DNA from: Bacteroidota bacterium
Lineage (GTDB): Bacteria; Bacteroidota; Bacteroidia; Sphingobacteriales; Sphingobacteriaceae
Reading direction: 5' to 3'
Length of the DNA stretch: 21,373 bases
NCBI GenBank assembly: GCA_025355225.1
Contig: JANYAB010000494.1
Location: forward strand, 1-21,373
Positions 1 to 7,275 of the stretch are shown piece by piece. The notes beneath the pieces are model-generated. The model was not told the origin of the DNA. It ran no database searches and was given only the letters and a program-made list of their open reading frames with translations. The translations under genes were made by a program, and so were the position numbers. Positions within the stretch are counted from its first letter, which is position 1. Every line of letters begins with the position of its first letter.

Positions 1-1941
1 GGCCTTAACCACGACAGGGCCACTTCGCTGCCCGCTCCAATTGGTATTGGCAGTACCTGGGATAAAAACTTAGTTAGACAGGCCGGGCAAACCGTGGGCC
101 GCGAGGCAAAGGCGCTTGGCTATACCAACGTGTACGCACCCATACTCGATCCTGCCCGCGACCAGCGCTGGGGCCGCGTAGTAGAATGTTATGGTGAAGA
201 TCCTTTCCTGATCGCTGAACTGGGAAAGCAAATGACCCTCGGTATACAGGAAGAAGGTGTGGCGTCAACCCTTAAGCATTTCGCAGTCTATAGTATGCCC
301 AAAGGTGGCAGGGATGGCGCCGCGCGGACTGACCCGCATGTGGCTCCCCGCGAAATGTACCAGATCTATCTCTATCCTTTCCGCCGGGTAATACAAGAAG
401 CACATGCTATGGGCGTTATGAGCAGTTATAACGACTGGAACGGCGAACCGATTACCGGCAGCTATTATTTTTTAACTGAACTGTTGCGTCAAAAGTTTGG
501 CTTCACCGGATATGTGGTATCCGATAGTGAAGCTGTGGAATACTTATACTCAAAGCATCATGTGGCAGGCGATATTAAAGAGGCTGTGCGCCAGGCCATA
601 GAGGCCGGGTTGAACGTGCGCACCAATTTTACCATGCCGCAAACCTATATTATGCCCTTGCGTGCCCTGGTAAGCGAAGGAAAAGTTTCTATGAAGACGC
701 TCGATTCGCGCGTGGCAGATGTATTAAGGGTAAAGTTTAAACTGGGGTTGTTCGATGATCCTTATGTTAAAGATCCAAAGGCTGCCGATAAAATAGTGAA
801 CAACGAAACAGCCCGTGCAATGGGCCTGCAAATGAACCGCGAATCGATGGTGTTGTTGAAAAACCAAAACAATCTGTTACCATTAAATAAAAGCAACATT
901 AAAAACATACTGGTGACCGGCCCGCTGGCTGCAGAAACCAATTATGCTATTAGCCGGTACGGCCCGTCTCATCATCCGGTAACCAATATATTGGATGGCA
1001 TCACTGCCTACGCAGGCAGCAATGCCCGGATAACTTATGCAAAAGGTTGTGATATAGTAGATGCTACCTGGCCCGAAAGTGAGATCATCGAAACACCGCT
1101 TACCCCGGCAGAACAGGCAAGTATAGATTCGGCTGTAACGTTAGCTAAACAGGCTGATGTGGTAATAGCGGTTGTAGGCGAGGACGTTGACCGTGTGGGC
1201 GAAAGTCTATCACGCACCGGACTGAATTTGCCCGGCAGGCAGTTAAAGCTGATTCAGGCGCTACAGGCAACTGGTAAACCGGTGGTAATGGTGATGATCA
1301 ACGGCCAGCCGCTTACTATCAATTGGGAGAACAAATATGTACCCGCTATATTGGAAGCCTGGTTCCCGGGCCCTGAAAGTGGTAAGGTAATCGCCGAAAC
1401 TTTGTTTGGCGATAATAACCCCGGTGGAAAACTATCTATCACTTTCCCCAAAACTACAGGGCAAATAGAATTTAACTTTCCTTTTAAACCAGCTTCGCAG
1501 GCCGGCCAGGGAGGCGCCAATAGCTGGGGCAAAACCAGTGTGAACGGTGCACTTTACCCTTTCGGCTATGGCTTAAGCTATACTAATTTTGATTTCGGTA
1601 ACCTACTGGTGTCTCCAGAAAAGGAATATCAGCAGGGCGATATAAAAGTTTCTGTAGAAGTAACCAACACCGGGCAGCGCAAGGGCGATGAAGTGGTGCA
1701 GCTATATCTAAAACAGGAACTCAGCAGCGTTACGGTATATGATTACGACCTGCGCGGTTTTGAACGCGTGAGCCTCAATCCCGGAGAAAAAAAGACAGTG
1801 GAATTTACTCTTCATCCCGACGACCTGGCCATTTTAGATAAAAACATGAACTGGACCGTCGAACCGGGAAAATTCCAGGTAATGATCGGTAACTCATCCG
1901 AAGATATTAAGCTGAAGAAGGAATTTGAGGTGGAAAAGTAG
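1..1941 (+). CDS. Glycoside hydrolase family 3 beta-glycosidase (5' partial)
   Basis: Hydrolyses terminal beta-linked sugars from oligosaccharides. A beta-glucosidase or beta-xylosidase activity is likely, but the sequence does not decide the substrate. The reading frame is open from the first base, so the gene starts outside the window; 647 residues are visible, and full-length family members run to about 750, so the signal peptide and roughly the first 100 residues are missing. The catalytic barrel shows DPARDQRWGRVVECYGEDP and KHFAVY, then the nucleophile motif GYVVSDSEA, with the Asp at visible residue 175 (bases 523-525). The second alpha/beta domain carries MVLLKN and a GES..SR..LNLPG loop whose Glu (bases 1201-1203) is the probable acid/base. 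A fibronectin-III-like domain occupies about the last 100 residues (YPFGYGLSYT onward). Not clearly linked to the downstream methyltransferase, which follows after 131 bases. Confidence 0.93.
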   Translation, partial: GLNHDRATSLPAPIGIGSTWDKNLVRQAGQTVGREAKALGYTNVYAPILDPARDQRWGRVVECYGEDPFLIAELGKQMTLGIQEEGVASTLKHFAVYSMPKGGRDGAARTDPHVAPREMYQIYLYPFRRVIQEAHAMGVMSSYNDWNGEPITGSYYFLTELLRQKFGFTGYVVSDSEAVEYLYSKHHVAGDIKEAVRQAIEAGLNVRTNFTMPQTYIMPLRALVSEGKVSMKTLDSRVADVLRVKFKLGLFDDPYVKDPKAADKIVNNETARAMGLQMNRESMVLLKNQNNLLPLNKSNIKNILVTGPLAAETNYAISRYGPSHHPVTNILDGITAYAGSNARITYAKGCDIVDATWPESEIIETPLTPAEQASIDSAVTLAKQADVVIAVVGEDVDRVGESLSRTGLNLPGRQLKLIQALQATGKPVVMVMINGQPLTINWENKYVPAILEAWFPGPESGKVIAETLFGDNNPGGKLSITFPKTTGQIEFNFPFKPASQAGQGGANSWGKTSVNGALYPFGYGLSYTNFDFGNLLVSPEKEYQQGDIKVSVEVTNTGQRKGDEVVQLYLKQELSSVTVYDYDLRGFERVSLNPGEKKTVEFTLHPDDLAILDKNMNWTVEPGKFQVMIGNSSEDIKLKKEFEVEK

Positions 1942-1942
1942 G

Positions 1943-1976
1943 ATGAATGTCGTGTGTGGAGTGTCGAATGCGGAAG
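1943..1976. repeat. Short word-repeat stretch downstream of GH3 gene
   Basis: Directly after the GH3 stop codon the sequence alternates degenerate copies of a GTCGAATG/GTCGTGTG/GTGTGGAG word and ends in GCGGAAG followed by six T. It resembles the GAAGTCGGAAG words after the SDR gene at 7983. It may be part of the 3' end of the GH3 transcript; no strong hairpin is evident. No gene is seen in the rest of the 131-base gap. Confidence 0.35.
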
Positions 1977-2072
1977 TTTTTTAGTTATCGTTATGACTAT
2001 TACTATATAACGGCTATTTCCAATTTCAAACAATAATATAGAAAAACAGCAATTATATCACCCAATTAATAA

Positions 2073-2885
2073 ATGGAAAACAAAGAAGCTTTCAAATTTA
2101 CGGGACAGGATGCCGAAAACTATGATCGTTACCTCGGTCCGATTTTGTTTGAACCTTACGGCAGATACCTGGCGTCTAAAATCGACACGGAAAATATAAA
2201 ATCGGTATTAGAAATAGCCTGCGGCACGGGAAGGGTAACCCGGCATATTCGTGAGGCGTTGCCGCGACATATAAAGCTTTATGCGACGGACATAAGCAAT
2301 GATATGCTCAACGTGGCCAGGCGGGAATTGGACAATGATGGAATAGACTTCAACATGGAGGATGCCCAAAATCTTTCGTTTGCAGATAATTCATTTGACC
2401 TGGTGATATGCCAGTTCGGAATGATGTTTTTGCCTGATCAAAAGAAAGGGCTTACTGAGATTCTCAGGGTACTGAAACCGGGCGGAAAGCTAATGTGCTT
2501 TACCTGGGGTGATACGTTAAACATGCCCCTATTTAAGCTGTTGGTAAATGACCTTGTACTGCCTCATTTTGATGATGAGGATACTACCCGCTTCTTTGTG
2601 CCATTCTCTTTGCATGACCCGGCAGCGCTAGAAGATATGATCACAAGCGCCGGATTTAAAAATACTGAAGTAAGCAGGGTTGAATTGAGATCAGGTCGAT
2701 CCTCTCCAAAAAACATAGTGACCGGCCTATTTACCAAGCACCGGCTTGGGAAAGAAATTATGTTAAAAAACCCTTCAGTATTTGAACCGATCGTTCAAAA
2801 GTTTGAAGAAGAAATTACAACCCGGTTCGGGGCAATAAATACTGAATTTGACCTGGTCGCTTTTTTGACATCCGGAGAAAAATAA
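2073..2885 (+). CDS. Class I SAM-dependent methyltransferase (UbiE/Methyltransf_11 type)
   Basis: Transfers a methyl group from S-adenosylmethionine to an unknown acceptor, probably a small molecule, in the cytoplasm. The 270-residue protein shows the class I Rossmann signature in order: motif I VLEIACGTGRV (residues 45-55), the acidic residue of strand 2 in YATDIS (Asp73), DAQNLSF (97-103) as motif II region, FDLVICQFGMMF (108-119), and the LRVLKPGGKL loop (131-140). The C-terminal 120 residues lack a recognised motif and probably form the substrate lid. Starts at ATG 2073 with an A/T-rich leader and no Shine-Dalgarno sequence, as usual in Bacteroidota. UbiE itself is unlikely because the flanking genes are not quinone genes and the C-terminal half is divergent. 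Acceptor unknown. Confidence 0.88.
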   Translation: MENKEAFKFTGQDAENYDRYLGPILFEPYGRYLASKIDTENIKSVLEIACGTGRVTRHIREALPRHIKLYATDISNDMLNVARRELDNDGIDFNMEDAQNLSFADNSFDLVICQFGMMFLPDQKKGLTEILRVLKPGGKLMCFTWGDTLNMPLFKLLVNDLVLPHFDDEDTTRFFVPFSLHDPAALEDMITSAGFKNTEVSRVELRSGRSSPKNIVTGLFTKHRLGKEIMLKNPSVFEPIVQKFEEEITTRFGAINTEFDLVAFLTSGEK

Positions 2886-2972
2886 ATAGTTCTGTCTGCT
2901 TGTGCGCGTTTACCGGGGATGTTTATTGTTTTTGCTATTGTACCGCTTTATGTTTACCTAAATTGATTCCGA

Positions 2973-3386
2973 ATGAAGAAACTCATCGTCCTCTCTCTTT
3001 TAATATTCTTCTTCAAACCTGCATCCGCCCAAACGGCATCAACCATAAAGGGCCGCATAATTGGCCAGGCTATGGAGGAGCTGGAAGGTGTAATAGTTAT
3101 TAATATTTGTAATGCAGAAATGGCAACGAGCAACAGTCGTGGATTTTTCCAGATCAAGGCTGATAAAGGCGATACCTTAATGTTTTCTTATTCCAAGTAT
3201 TCTTCCAACAGGCGCGGTATTAAACATATTAACAATAATTTAAATGTTATTTTAATAAATAGCAAAGCAGCCGCCTTGCCTAAGGATTTCACCATGGGCG
3301 AGTTCCGAAAAGCAGTGCGCGAGGATGATAGATCATATGAAATATTGGAAAAAGGAGCTGAAAGGAATGGCCTCTGGAATTATTGA
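2973..3386 (+). CDS. Small secreted carboxypeptidase-regulatory-like domain protein
   Basis: A 137-residue exported protein of unknown function. Residues 1-19 form a signal peptide (MKKL, hydrophobic core LSLLIFFF, cleavage at SAQ). The mature part begins with a single beta-sandwich of the kind found at the N-terminus of Bacteroidota TonB-dependent receptors: IKGRIIG..MEELEGVIVIN, ATSNSRGFFQIKADKGDTLMFSYS. This is the usual pattern of strands plus a 'G.F.I.a..GD.L.fs..gy' ending. No plug or barrel follows, so it is a free-standing domain, as in many small carboxypeptidase-like-regulatory proteins. A possible promoter lies at 2926-2956 (TTG, 20 bases, TATGTTTA). Another start, at 2900 in a different frame, gives only an antiparallel-looking shadow frame with no domain. 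Confidence 0.72.
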   Translation: MKKLIVLSLLIFFFKPASAQTASTIKGRIIGQAMEELEGVIVINICNAEMATSNSRGFFQIKADKGDTLMFSYSKYSSNRRGIKHINNNLNVILINSKAAALPKDFTMGEFRKAVREDDRSYEILEKGAERNGLWNY

Positions 3387-3455
3387 TTTTATCCGCAAGT
3401 CAAAATAATTTAAAAAGTCAAAAGCCCTAACTTTATCCTAAAATCAATTTACAAT

Positions 3456-4106
3456 ATGAAAAACATAGGCATATTAGGCTCTGGCGTGGTAGCTACTACG
3501 CTGGCCGGTGGTTTTATCAAAAATGGATATAAAGTTTGCCTGGGAACAGGCCATCCCGAAAAATTAAGCGACTGGAAAGCACAGCAAGGTGCTAATGCTA
3601 CCGTAGGCTCATTTGCTGATGCAGCCAGTTTTGGCGATCTGCTCGTTTTAGCTGTCAAAGGCGACGCCGCCGTTAAAGTTTTAGAATCGGCAAGTAAAAA
3701 CAACATCGAAGGCAAAACTATAATCGATACCACCAACCCTATCGAACCTGCGCCACCGGCGAATGGAGTACTAAAGTTTTTTACTTCATTAAATGAATCG
3801 TTAATGGAGGGTTTGCAAAAAGCGTTCCCCGGAGTCAATTTTGTAAAGGCTTTCAACAGCGTAGGCGCTCCACTCATGATCAACCCCGATTTTAATGGAA
3901 TAAAACCAAGCATGTTTATCTGCGGCAATAACCAACAGGCAAAAACTGAAGTAGCCGCGATCAATGCTCTTTTCGGTTTTGATACGGAGGATATGGGCGC
4001 AGCGGAAGCAGCCAGGGCTATTGAACCCTTATGCATTTTGTGGTGTATTACCGGTTTTACCACCGGCAAATGGGATGGGCATGCTTTTAAATTATTAAAG
4101 AAATAG
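3456..4106 (+). CDS. NADPH-dependent F420 reductase-like Rossmann protein (COG2085)
   Basis: Predicted NAD(P)-binding oxidoreductase of the F420-dependent NADP reductase-like family; the physiological substrate in Bacteroidota, which generally lack F420, is not known. The 216-residue protein opens with a dinucleotide-binding fold IGILGSGVVATTLAGGF (GxGxxA at residues 8-13) and a strand-2 end GTGHPEKL. Then come FGDLLVLAVKGDA, GKTIIDTTNPIE (strand and loop typical of COG2085), FVKAFNSVGAPLM and MFICGNN, which match the family pattern of a compact two-layer enzyme. Ends only seven bases before the convergent toxin gene. A weak TAACTTTA box at 3428-3435 might be its promoter. Confidence 0.85.
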   Translation: MKNIGILGSGVVATTLAGGFIKNGYKVCLGTGHPEKLSDWKAQQGANATVGSFADAASFGDLLVLAVKGDAAVKVLESASKNNIEGKTIIDTTNPIEPAPPANGVLKFFTSLNESLMEGLQKAFPGVNFVKAFNSVGAPLMINPDFNGIKPSMFICGNNQQAKTEVAAINALFGFDTEDMGAAEAARAIEPLCILWCITGFTTGKWDGHAFKLLKK

Positions 4107-4113
4107 CGTTAAT

Positions 4114-4446
4114 TTAAAATTTAACAGATCTTGAAGATTTAATGCTTGATATGCTTCTGCTGTTATGCAACACATTTAATACTTCTATACGTGCTGCAGT
4201 AATACGATAAATAACAATGTAACCTCCATGTATTATATTCCGATACATTTTCGATTTTGTTACCATATAACGGCATTCCGGATGTGTTAAATAATCTGTT
4301 GAAAGTCGATATATCCGATCATAAAGTTCGTCAATAAAGATATTCGCTGCACTTAGAGCAAAAGTTTCGACGCCGTATTCATATACTTGCTGCAGACTTT
4401 GTAATGCAAGTTCACTTATAACTACTTCGAATGTTTTGCCTTCCAC
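4114..4446 (-). CDS. RelE/ParE-family toxin of a type II toxin-antitoxin pair
   Basis: Likely growth-inhibiting toxin of the RelE/ParE superfamily (mRNA cleavage or gyrase poisoning cannot be told apart here). The 110-residue protein has the family order: an N-terminal strand FEVVISELALQSLQQVYEYG, a helical hairpin NIFIDELYDRIYRLSTDYLTHPECR, and the C-terminal sheet YRNIIHGGYIVIYRITAARIEVLNVLHNSRS. The Arg in MYRNI and the final HNSRS match the basic C-terminal residues usual in ParE-like folds. The start is GTG at 4446, lying inside the last eight codons of the upstream antitoxin gene, so translation is probably coupled. The stretch is much more AT-rich than its neighbours, as is common for mobile toxin-antitoxin cassettes. 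Confidence 0.82.
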   Translation of the reverse strand: MEGKTFEVVISELALQSLQQVYEYGVETFALSAANIFIDELYDRIYRLSTDYLTHPECRYMVTKSKMYRNIIHGGYIVIYRITAARIEVLNVLHNSRSISSIKSSRSVKF

Positions 4447-4634
4447 TTAGACATTTCTTCTTTAACTGATTTCAAACTATGGAATGGCCCTTGTTCGGCA
4501 TCTTTTATCATTTGCCCAAATTCGCTTTGGGTCAATGCCTGTCCCGGCAAAGCATAATTTATTTTGGAAGATTTAATTTTACCCACACCCAAAAATACAA
4601 AATTTAAAATAAGTTTTAGAGATTTATTACGCAC
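4422..4634 (-). CDS. Small antitoxin preceding RelE/ParE toxin
   Basis: A short protein upstream of and overlapping the toxin gene by 25 bases, the classical antitoxin position. The conserved-looking part is KINYALPGQALTQSEFGQMI followed by KDAEQGPFHSLKSVKEEMS and a basic C-terminus. This is a beta strand plus two helices, like the short antitoxins paired with ParE-like toxins in Bacteroidota. The start is uncertain: GTG 4634 gives 70 residues with an odd hydrophobic leader (LKLILNFVFLGVG). In-frame TTG 4592 or GTG 4586 would give 56 or 54 residues beginning just before the strand, closer to the expected protein. A TATTTTTG box lies at 4597-4590 on the same strand, inside the longer reading, and so favours a short start or a leaderless message. 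No ATG is available in frame. Confidence 0.7.
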   Translation of the reverse strand: MRNKSLKLILNFVFLGVGKIKSSKINYALPGQALTQSEFGQMIKDAEQGPFHSLKSVKEEMSKWKAKHSK

Positions 4635-4664
4635 TGTCGGTTAATTTAGCCTTCATAAACAATC

Positions 4665-4694
4665 TTGAAGTTTGCTCCATTATTCCTATTTTTA
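4665..4694 (+). promoter_or_regulatory. Candidate Bacteroidota-type promoter for ROK gene
   Basis: TTG at 4665-4667 is followed by 19 bases and then TATTTTTA at 4687-4694. This is one base off the Bacteroidota -7 box TAnnTTTG, with a -33 spacing inside the usual 17-23 range. Transcription would start near 4700, giving a leader of about 50 bases before ATG 4753. Confidence 0.3.
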
Positions 4695-4752
4695 CGAATT
4701 GATTTAATAAACCTGCGACTGCAAAGCTCAGCAACCAAACCTGGATTATTTG

Positions 4753-5964
4753 ATGGAAATTAAGCCCAAAGGTGTAAAAGGCACCCAATTAAAAAACATG
4801 ATCGTTAAGCGGCTTTATTTTGATAAGGCCTTGTCGTGCGCAGAATTAAGCGAGCTATTTGATAAAAGTATTCCTTCTATAGCAAAAGCTATAAACGAAC
4901 TGATAGACGAAGGCTTTGTTGTGGAACAAGGTTATGCCCCGTCCAGTGGTGGCCGGCGCCCCTTGTTGTACTCAATCAAACCCGACGCTTTATTCATCCT
5001 GGCAGTAGCCATGGACCAGCTCTCTACGCGCATTCAGCTACTGGATCTGTTTAACCACCCTGTTGCTGATGCCGTGCTGCTTGATCTAAAGCTCCTGAAT
5101 AATCCCGGGGCTCTTTCCACTCTTGTTAAAAACATAAACAATTACATTGCAGATGCTCCGGTAGCGAAAGACAAAATAGCCGGTATAGGTATCGGCATGC
5201 CGGGTTTTGTAAATGTAATTGAAGGCATCAATTATACTTATCTCGATGCTGACGGTCGGAGTTTGACCGGATATCTATCGGACCAAACAGGGTTGCCGGT
5301 CTACATTGACAATGATTCGAGTCTGATCGCCTTAGCCGAGCAGAAATTCGGGATAGCTAAAAACCAGAAAGATGTAATGGTGATCAACCTGGGATGGGGT
5401 ATTGGATTGGGGATGATCGTTAATGGCGAAATATTCCGTGGGCACAATGGCTTCGCCGGTGAACTAAGCCATATCCCTTTATCAGAAGATGGCGCCCTTT
5501 GCACCTGCGGAAAAAGAGGCTGCCTGGAAGCCGAGGCCTCAATGCTGGTAGTGGTAGAAAAGGCAATTGAAGGCATTAAAAACGGCAGGATAACCAGTTT
5601 AAAAGCGTTGGATAACAACCCTTCTAAACTTTTCGGTGATGCTATACTCGCCGCCGCCTATAATGGCGACCAGTTTGCCATCGAACTGCTTTCGGATGCG
5701 GGATATAAGATTGGCAAGGCCCTTGCCATCCTTATACACATAATGAATCCCAAAACTATTGTGTTGAGCGGCCGCGGAGCAAGGGTCGGAAAGATTTTAT
5801 TAGCACCCATACAGCAGGCACTTCATAAATATTGTATACCACGACTTGCATCCAGCACTGAGCTATTGGTATCAGAGCTCGGTTTTGACGCCGAACTGAT
5901 AGGCGCCGCCGTGCTGATGATGGAAAACTTTGATAAAGAGCTGAAAAGCATTGTAAACGTTTAA
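4753..5964 (+). CDS. ROK-family transcriptional regulator (NagC/XylR-like)
   Basis: Sugar-responsive DNA-binding repressor or activator of the ROK family. Numbered from ATG 4753 (403 residues; a TTG directly before it is an alternative), residues 10-60 form a winged helix (LSCAELSELFDKSIPSIAKAI) with the wing at GGRRPLLYSI. The ROK ATPase-like fold follows: GIGIGMPG (144-151), DNDSS with Asp188 at the kinase catalytic position, GWGIGLG (214-220) phosphate loop, and ELSHIPL with CTCGKRGCLE. His240 with Cys250, Cys252 and Cys257 gives the zinc site typical of the family. Both the HTH and the sugar-binding half are intact, so it is a regulator rather than a plain glucokinase. The target sugar is not visible; no sugar transporter or catabolic gene is adjacent, and the GH3 gene is 2.8 kb away. 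Starts an apparent operon with the next two genes. Confidence 0.9.
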   Translation: MEIKPKGVKGTQLKNMIVKRLYFDKALSCAELSELFDKSIPSIAKAINELIDEGFVVEQGYAPSSGGRRPLLYSIKPDALFILAVAMDQLSTRIQLLDLFNHPVADAVLLDLKLLNNPGALSTLVKNINNYIADAPVAKDKIAGIGIGMPGFVNVIEGINYTYLDADGRSLTGYLSDQTGLPVYIDNDSSLIALAEQKFGIAKNQKDVMVINLGWGIGLGMIVNGEIFRGHNGFAGELSHIPLSEDGALCTCGKRGCLEAEASMLVVVEKAIEGIKNGRITSLKALDNNPSKLFGDAILAAAYNGDQFAIELLSDAGYKIGKALAILIHIMNPKTIVLSGRGARVGKILLAPIQQALHKYCIPRLASSTELLVSELGFDAELIGAAVLMMENFDKELKSIVNV

Positions 5965-5974
5965 ATCGATACTT

Positions 5975-6181
5975 ATGGACTCAAAATATACCCCTGCCAC
6001 CTACTTTGGTGCTTGCACTTTTATAGTCAATCTTATTCTTATCCAGTCCCTTTATCCTAAAGCCTTAAACAGCCATAGTGTAGTGTGGTTGCTTCCGGGC
6101 GCATTAGTAGGGGGCATCATCGGCGGATGGTTGTTTGGATTAATATGGAATTGGATCAAAAAGCGGCAGACAAAAAACTGA
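5975..6181 (+). CDS. Small two-helix membrane protein
   Basis: A 68-residue hydrophobic protein I do not recognise. Two predicted membrane helices are visible: FGACTFIVNLILIQSLY (about residues 11-27) and WLLPGALVGGIIGGWLFGLIW (about 38-58). The second is rich in small-residue steps (GALVGGIIGG) that favour helix packing. A basic tail IKKRQTKN probably lies in the cytoplasm. It starts 10 bases after the ROK stop and ends 6 bases before the next gene, so it is very likely co-transcribed and real despite its size. The function cannot be inferred from sequence alone. Confidence 0.68.
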   Translation: MDSKYTPATYFGACTFIVNLILIQSLYPKALNSHSVVWLLPGALVGGIIGGWLFGLIWNWIKKRQTKN

Positions 6182-6187
6182 AAACTT

Positions 6188-6853
6188 ATGCGTATTCTCA
6201 TATTAGGCGCTACGGGCAGGACAGGTAAATTGTTATTAAAAGAAGCCTTGAACCGGGGACACATCGTGACCGTTTTGGTAAACGATTCGACCGTGCTACC
6301 TACTAAACTAAAACCACAATCAATATATGAAGGCAGCCCTTTAAACAAATACACGCTTGCTGCAGCTATGAAGGATTGCGAAGCGATATTGAGTACTTTA
6401 AACATTTCGCGCATATCCGATTACCCCTGGGCAAAACTCCGAACCCCTAAAGACTTTTTATCTTCATCAATGAAAAACATGATCGGGCTAAGTACGGAAA
6501 AGAGTATTAGCCGCATCATTATTACGACGGCTTGGGGGGTTGCAGAAACATGGAAAGATCTGCCTCTCTGGTTTAGATTACTGATCAAGTACAGTAATAT
6601 CCGTTATCCTTACAAAGATCACGAAAGACAGGAAAAATTGTTGAAAAACTCCTCTTTAGACTGGACAATTGTCCGCCCCGTAGGATTAACCGACTCAGAG
6701 AGGGACAAAGAAGTGCAGGTAACTTTTAATAATACTCCCAAACCAGCGCTTACCATCAGCAGGCAAAATGTAGCCTGTTTCATGTTAGACACTCTTGAGA
6801 ATAATCTATACAACAGGCAAAGCCCAACTATTTCTGAAAAGCAAGGTTGGTGA
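6188..6853 (+). CDS. NmrA-like / atypical SDR NAD(P)-binding protein
   Basis: Predicted NAD(P)H-binding reductase or redox sensor of the atypical short-chain dehydrogenase group (NAD_binding_10, flavin-reductase/biliverdin-reductase-B-like). The 221-residue protein begins with the glycine-rich fold MRILILGATGRTGKLLLKEA (GATGRTG at 7-13). It continues with AAMKDCEAILSTL (strand 4 region), ISRIIITTAWGVAET, a helix with YKDHERQEKLLKNSSLDWTIVRP (the family's 'sxLdwTivRP' signature), and a short C-terminus. The classical YxxxK catalytic pair is replaced by the YKDH..QE arrangement, as in NmrA-type proteins. It is the last gene of the ROK operon, six bases after the membrane protein. Substrate unknown. 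Confidence 0.83.
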   Translation: MRILILGATGRTGKLLLKEALNRGHIVTVLVNDSTVLPTKLKPQSIYEGSPLNKYTLAAAMKDCEAILSTLNISRISDYPWAKLRTPKDFLSSSMKNMIGLSTEKSISRIIITTAWGVAETWKDLPLWFRLLIKYSNIRYPYKDHERQEKLLKNSSLDWTIVRPVGLTDSERDKEVQVTFNNTPKPALTISRQNVACFMLDTLENNLYNRQSPTISEKQGW

Positions 6854-6859
6854 AGTATG

Positions 6860-6958
6860 TTAATCAAATAACTTTTTACCCCTCACAATTAACGTTACGA
6901 TAATTAATACTACTGGTGTTATAGTTATGACTACTCCGATTAATGTAAATGTGTTCAT
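6860..6958 (-). CDS. Possible 32-residue single-helix membrane peptide
   Basis: Reading the minus strand from ATG 6958 to TAA 6860 gives 32 residues. They are a short polar start (MNTFT), one strongly hydrophobic helix (LIGVVITITPVVLIIVTLIV), and a basic end (RGKKLFD) fitting the positive-inside rule. A-rich bases (AACAAACAATATC) precede the start, as for other genes here. This is the pattern of a genuine small membrane protein, but AT-rich sequence can produce such frames by chance and I know of no named family. It converges on the NmrA-like gene. Confidence 0.35.
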   Translation of the reverse strand: MNTFTLIGVVITITPVVLIIVTLIVRGKKLFD

Positions 6959-7240
6959 GATATTGTTTGTTTAAGTCAATAAACTGATACAATAAACGCT
7001 CCCATTTTAGAAAACGCGATTTAGCAGTCAGAGGCCATATTTTGGGGGATTTTATCCAATAAATTTGGGGAATTGGGGAATTATATTCTACAAAGCCAAT
7101 AAAAACCTGGTCTAGTGGGAACAATTCCAACAAGCGTAAACGCCAAAGTAAGGTAGTTCCGTTCACCGCTGTTTTCTACCGGTTTACCGAATATTTACCA
7201 TACTTCCCCAAACGCCTGTTATTTCTGTTGAAATCAAGGT
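6959..7240. other. AT-rich intergenic region without a recognisable gene
   Basis: About 280 bases between the possible 32-residue peptide and the SDR promoter. A 96-residue frame runs through it on the minus strand (7166-6876), but its composition is irregular and no domain is visible, so I do not call it a gene. The notable structure is a G-rich cluster at about 7041-7077 (TTTTGGGGGATTTT, then TTTGGGG, ATTGGGG), i.e. repeated TTGGGG words. It could hold the upstream control region of the SDR gene. Confidence 0.4.
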
Positions 7241-7248
7241 TAGATTTG
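7241..7248 (+). promoter_or_regulatory. -7 promoter box (TAGATTTG) before SDR gene
   Basis: An exact match to the Bacteroidota -7 consensus TAnnTTTG lies 27 bases before ATG 7276. No clear TTG lies at the -33 position. Its position downstream of the TTG at 7228 argues that the longer SDR reading frame is not used and that translation begins at ATG 7276. Confidence 0.4.
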
Positions 7249-7275
7249 TACTATCAAAATATCAGGAAGCATATA

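Noticed and set aside
2900..3103. 67-residue plus-strand frame overlapping the secreted protein
   Set aside because: Different frame from the signal-peptide-bearing gene; Cys-rich start has no family look and it ends inside that gene.
1..5964. GH3 gene as direct target of the ROK regulator in one sugar locus
   Set aside because: They are 2.8 kb apart with unrelated genes and a toxin-antitoxin pair between; no shared operator was recognised.
6876..7166. 96-residue minus-strand open frame
   Set aside because: No domain, irregular composition, overlaps the more gene-like 32-residue frame, and reads through the G-rich repeat words; probably chance.
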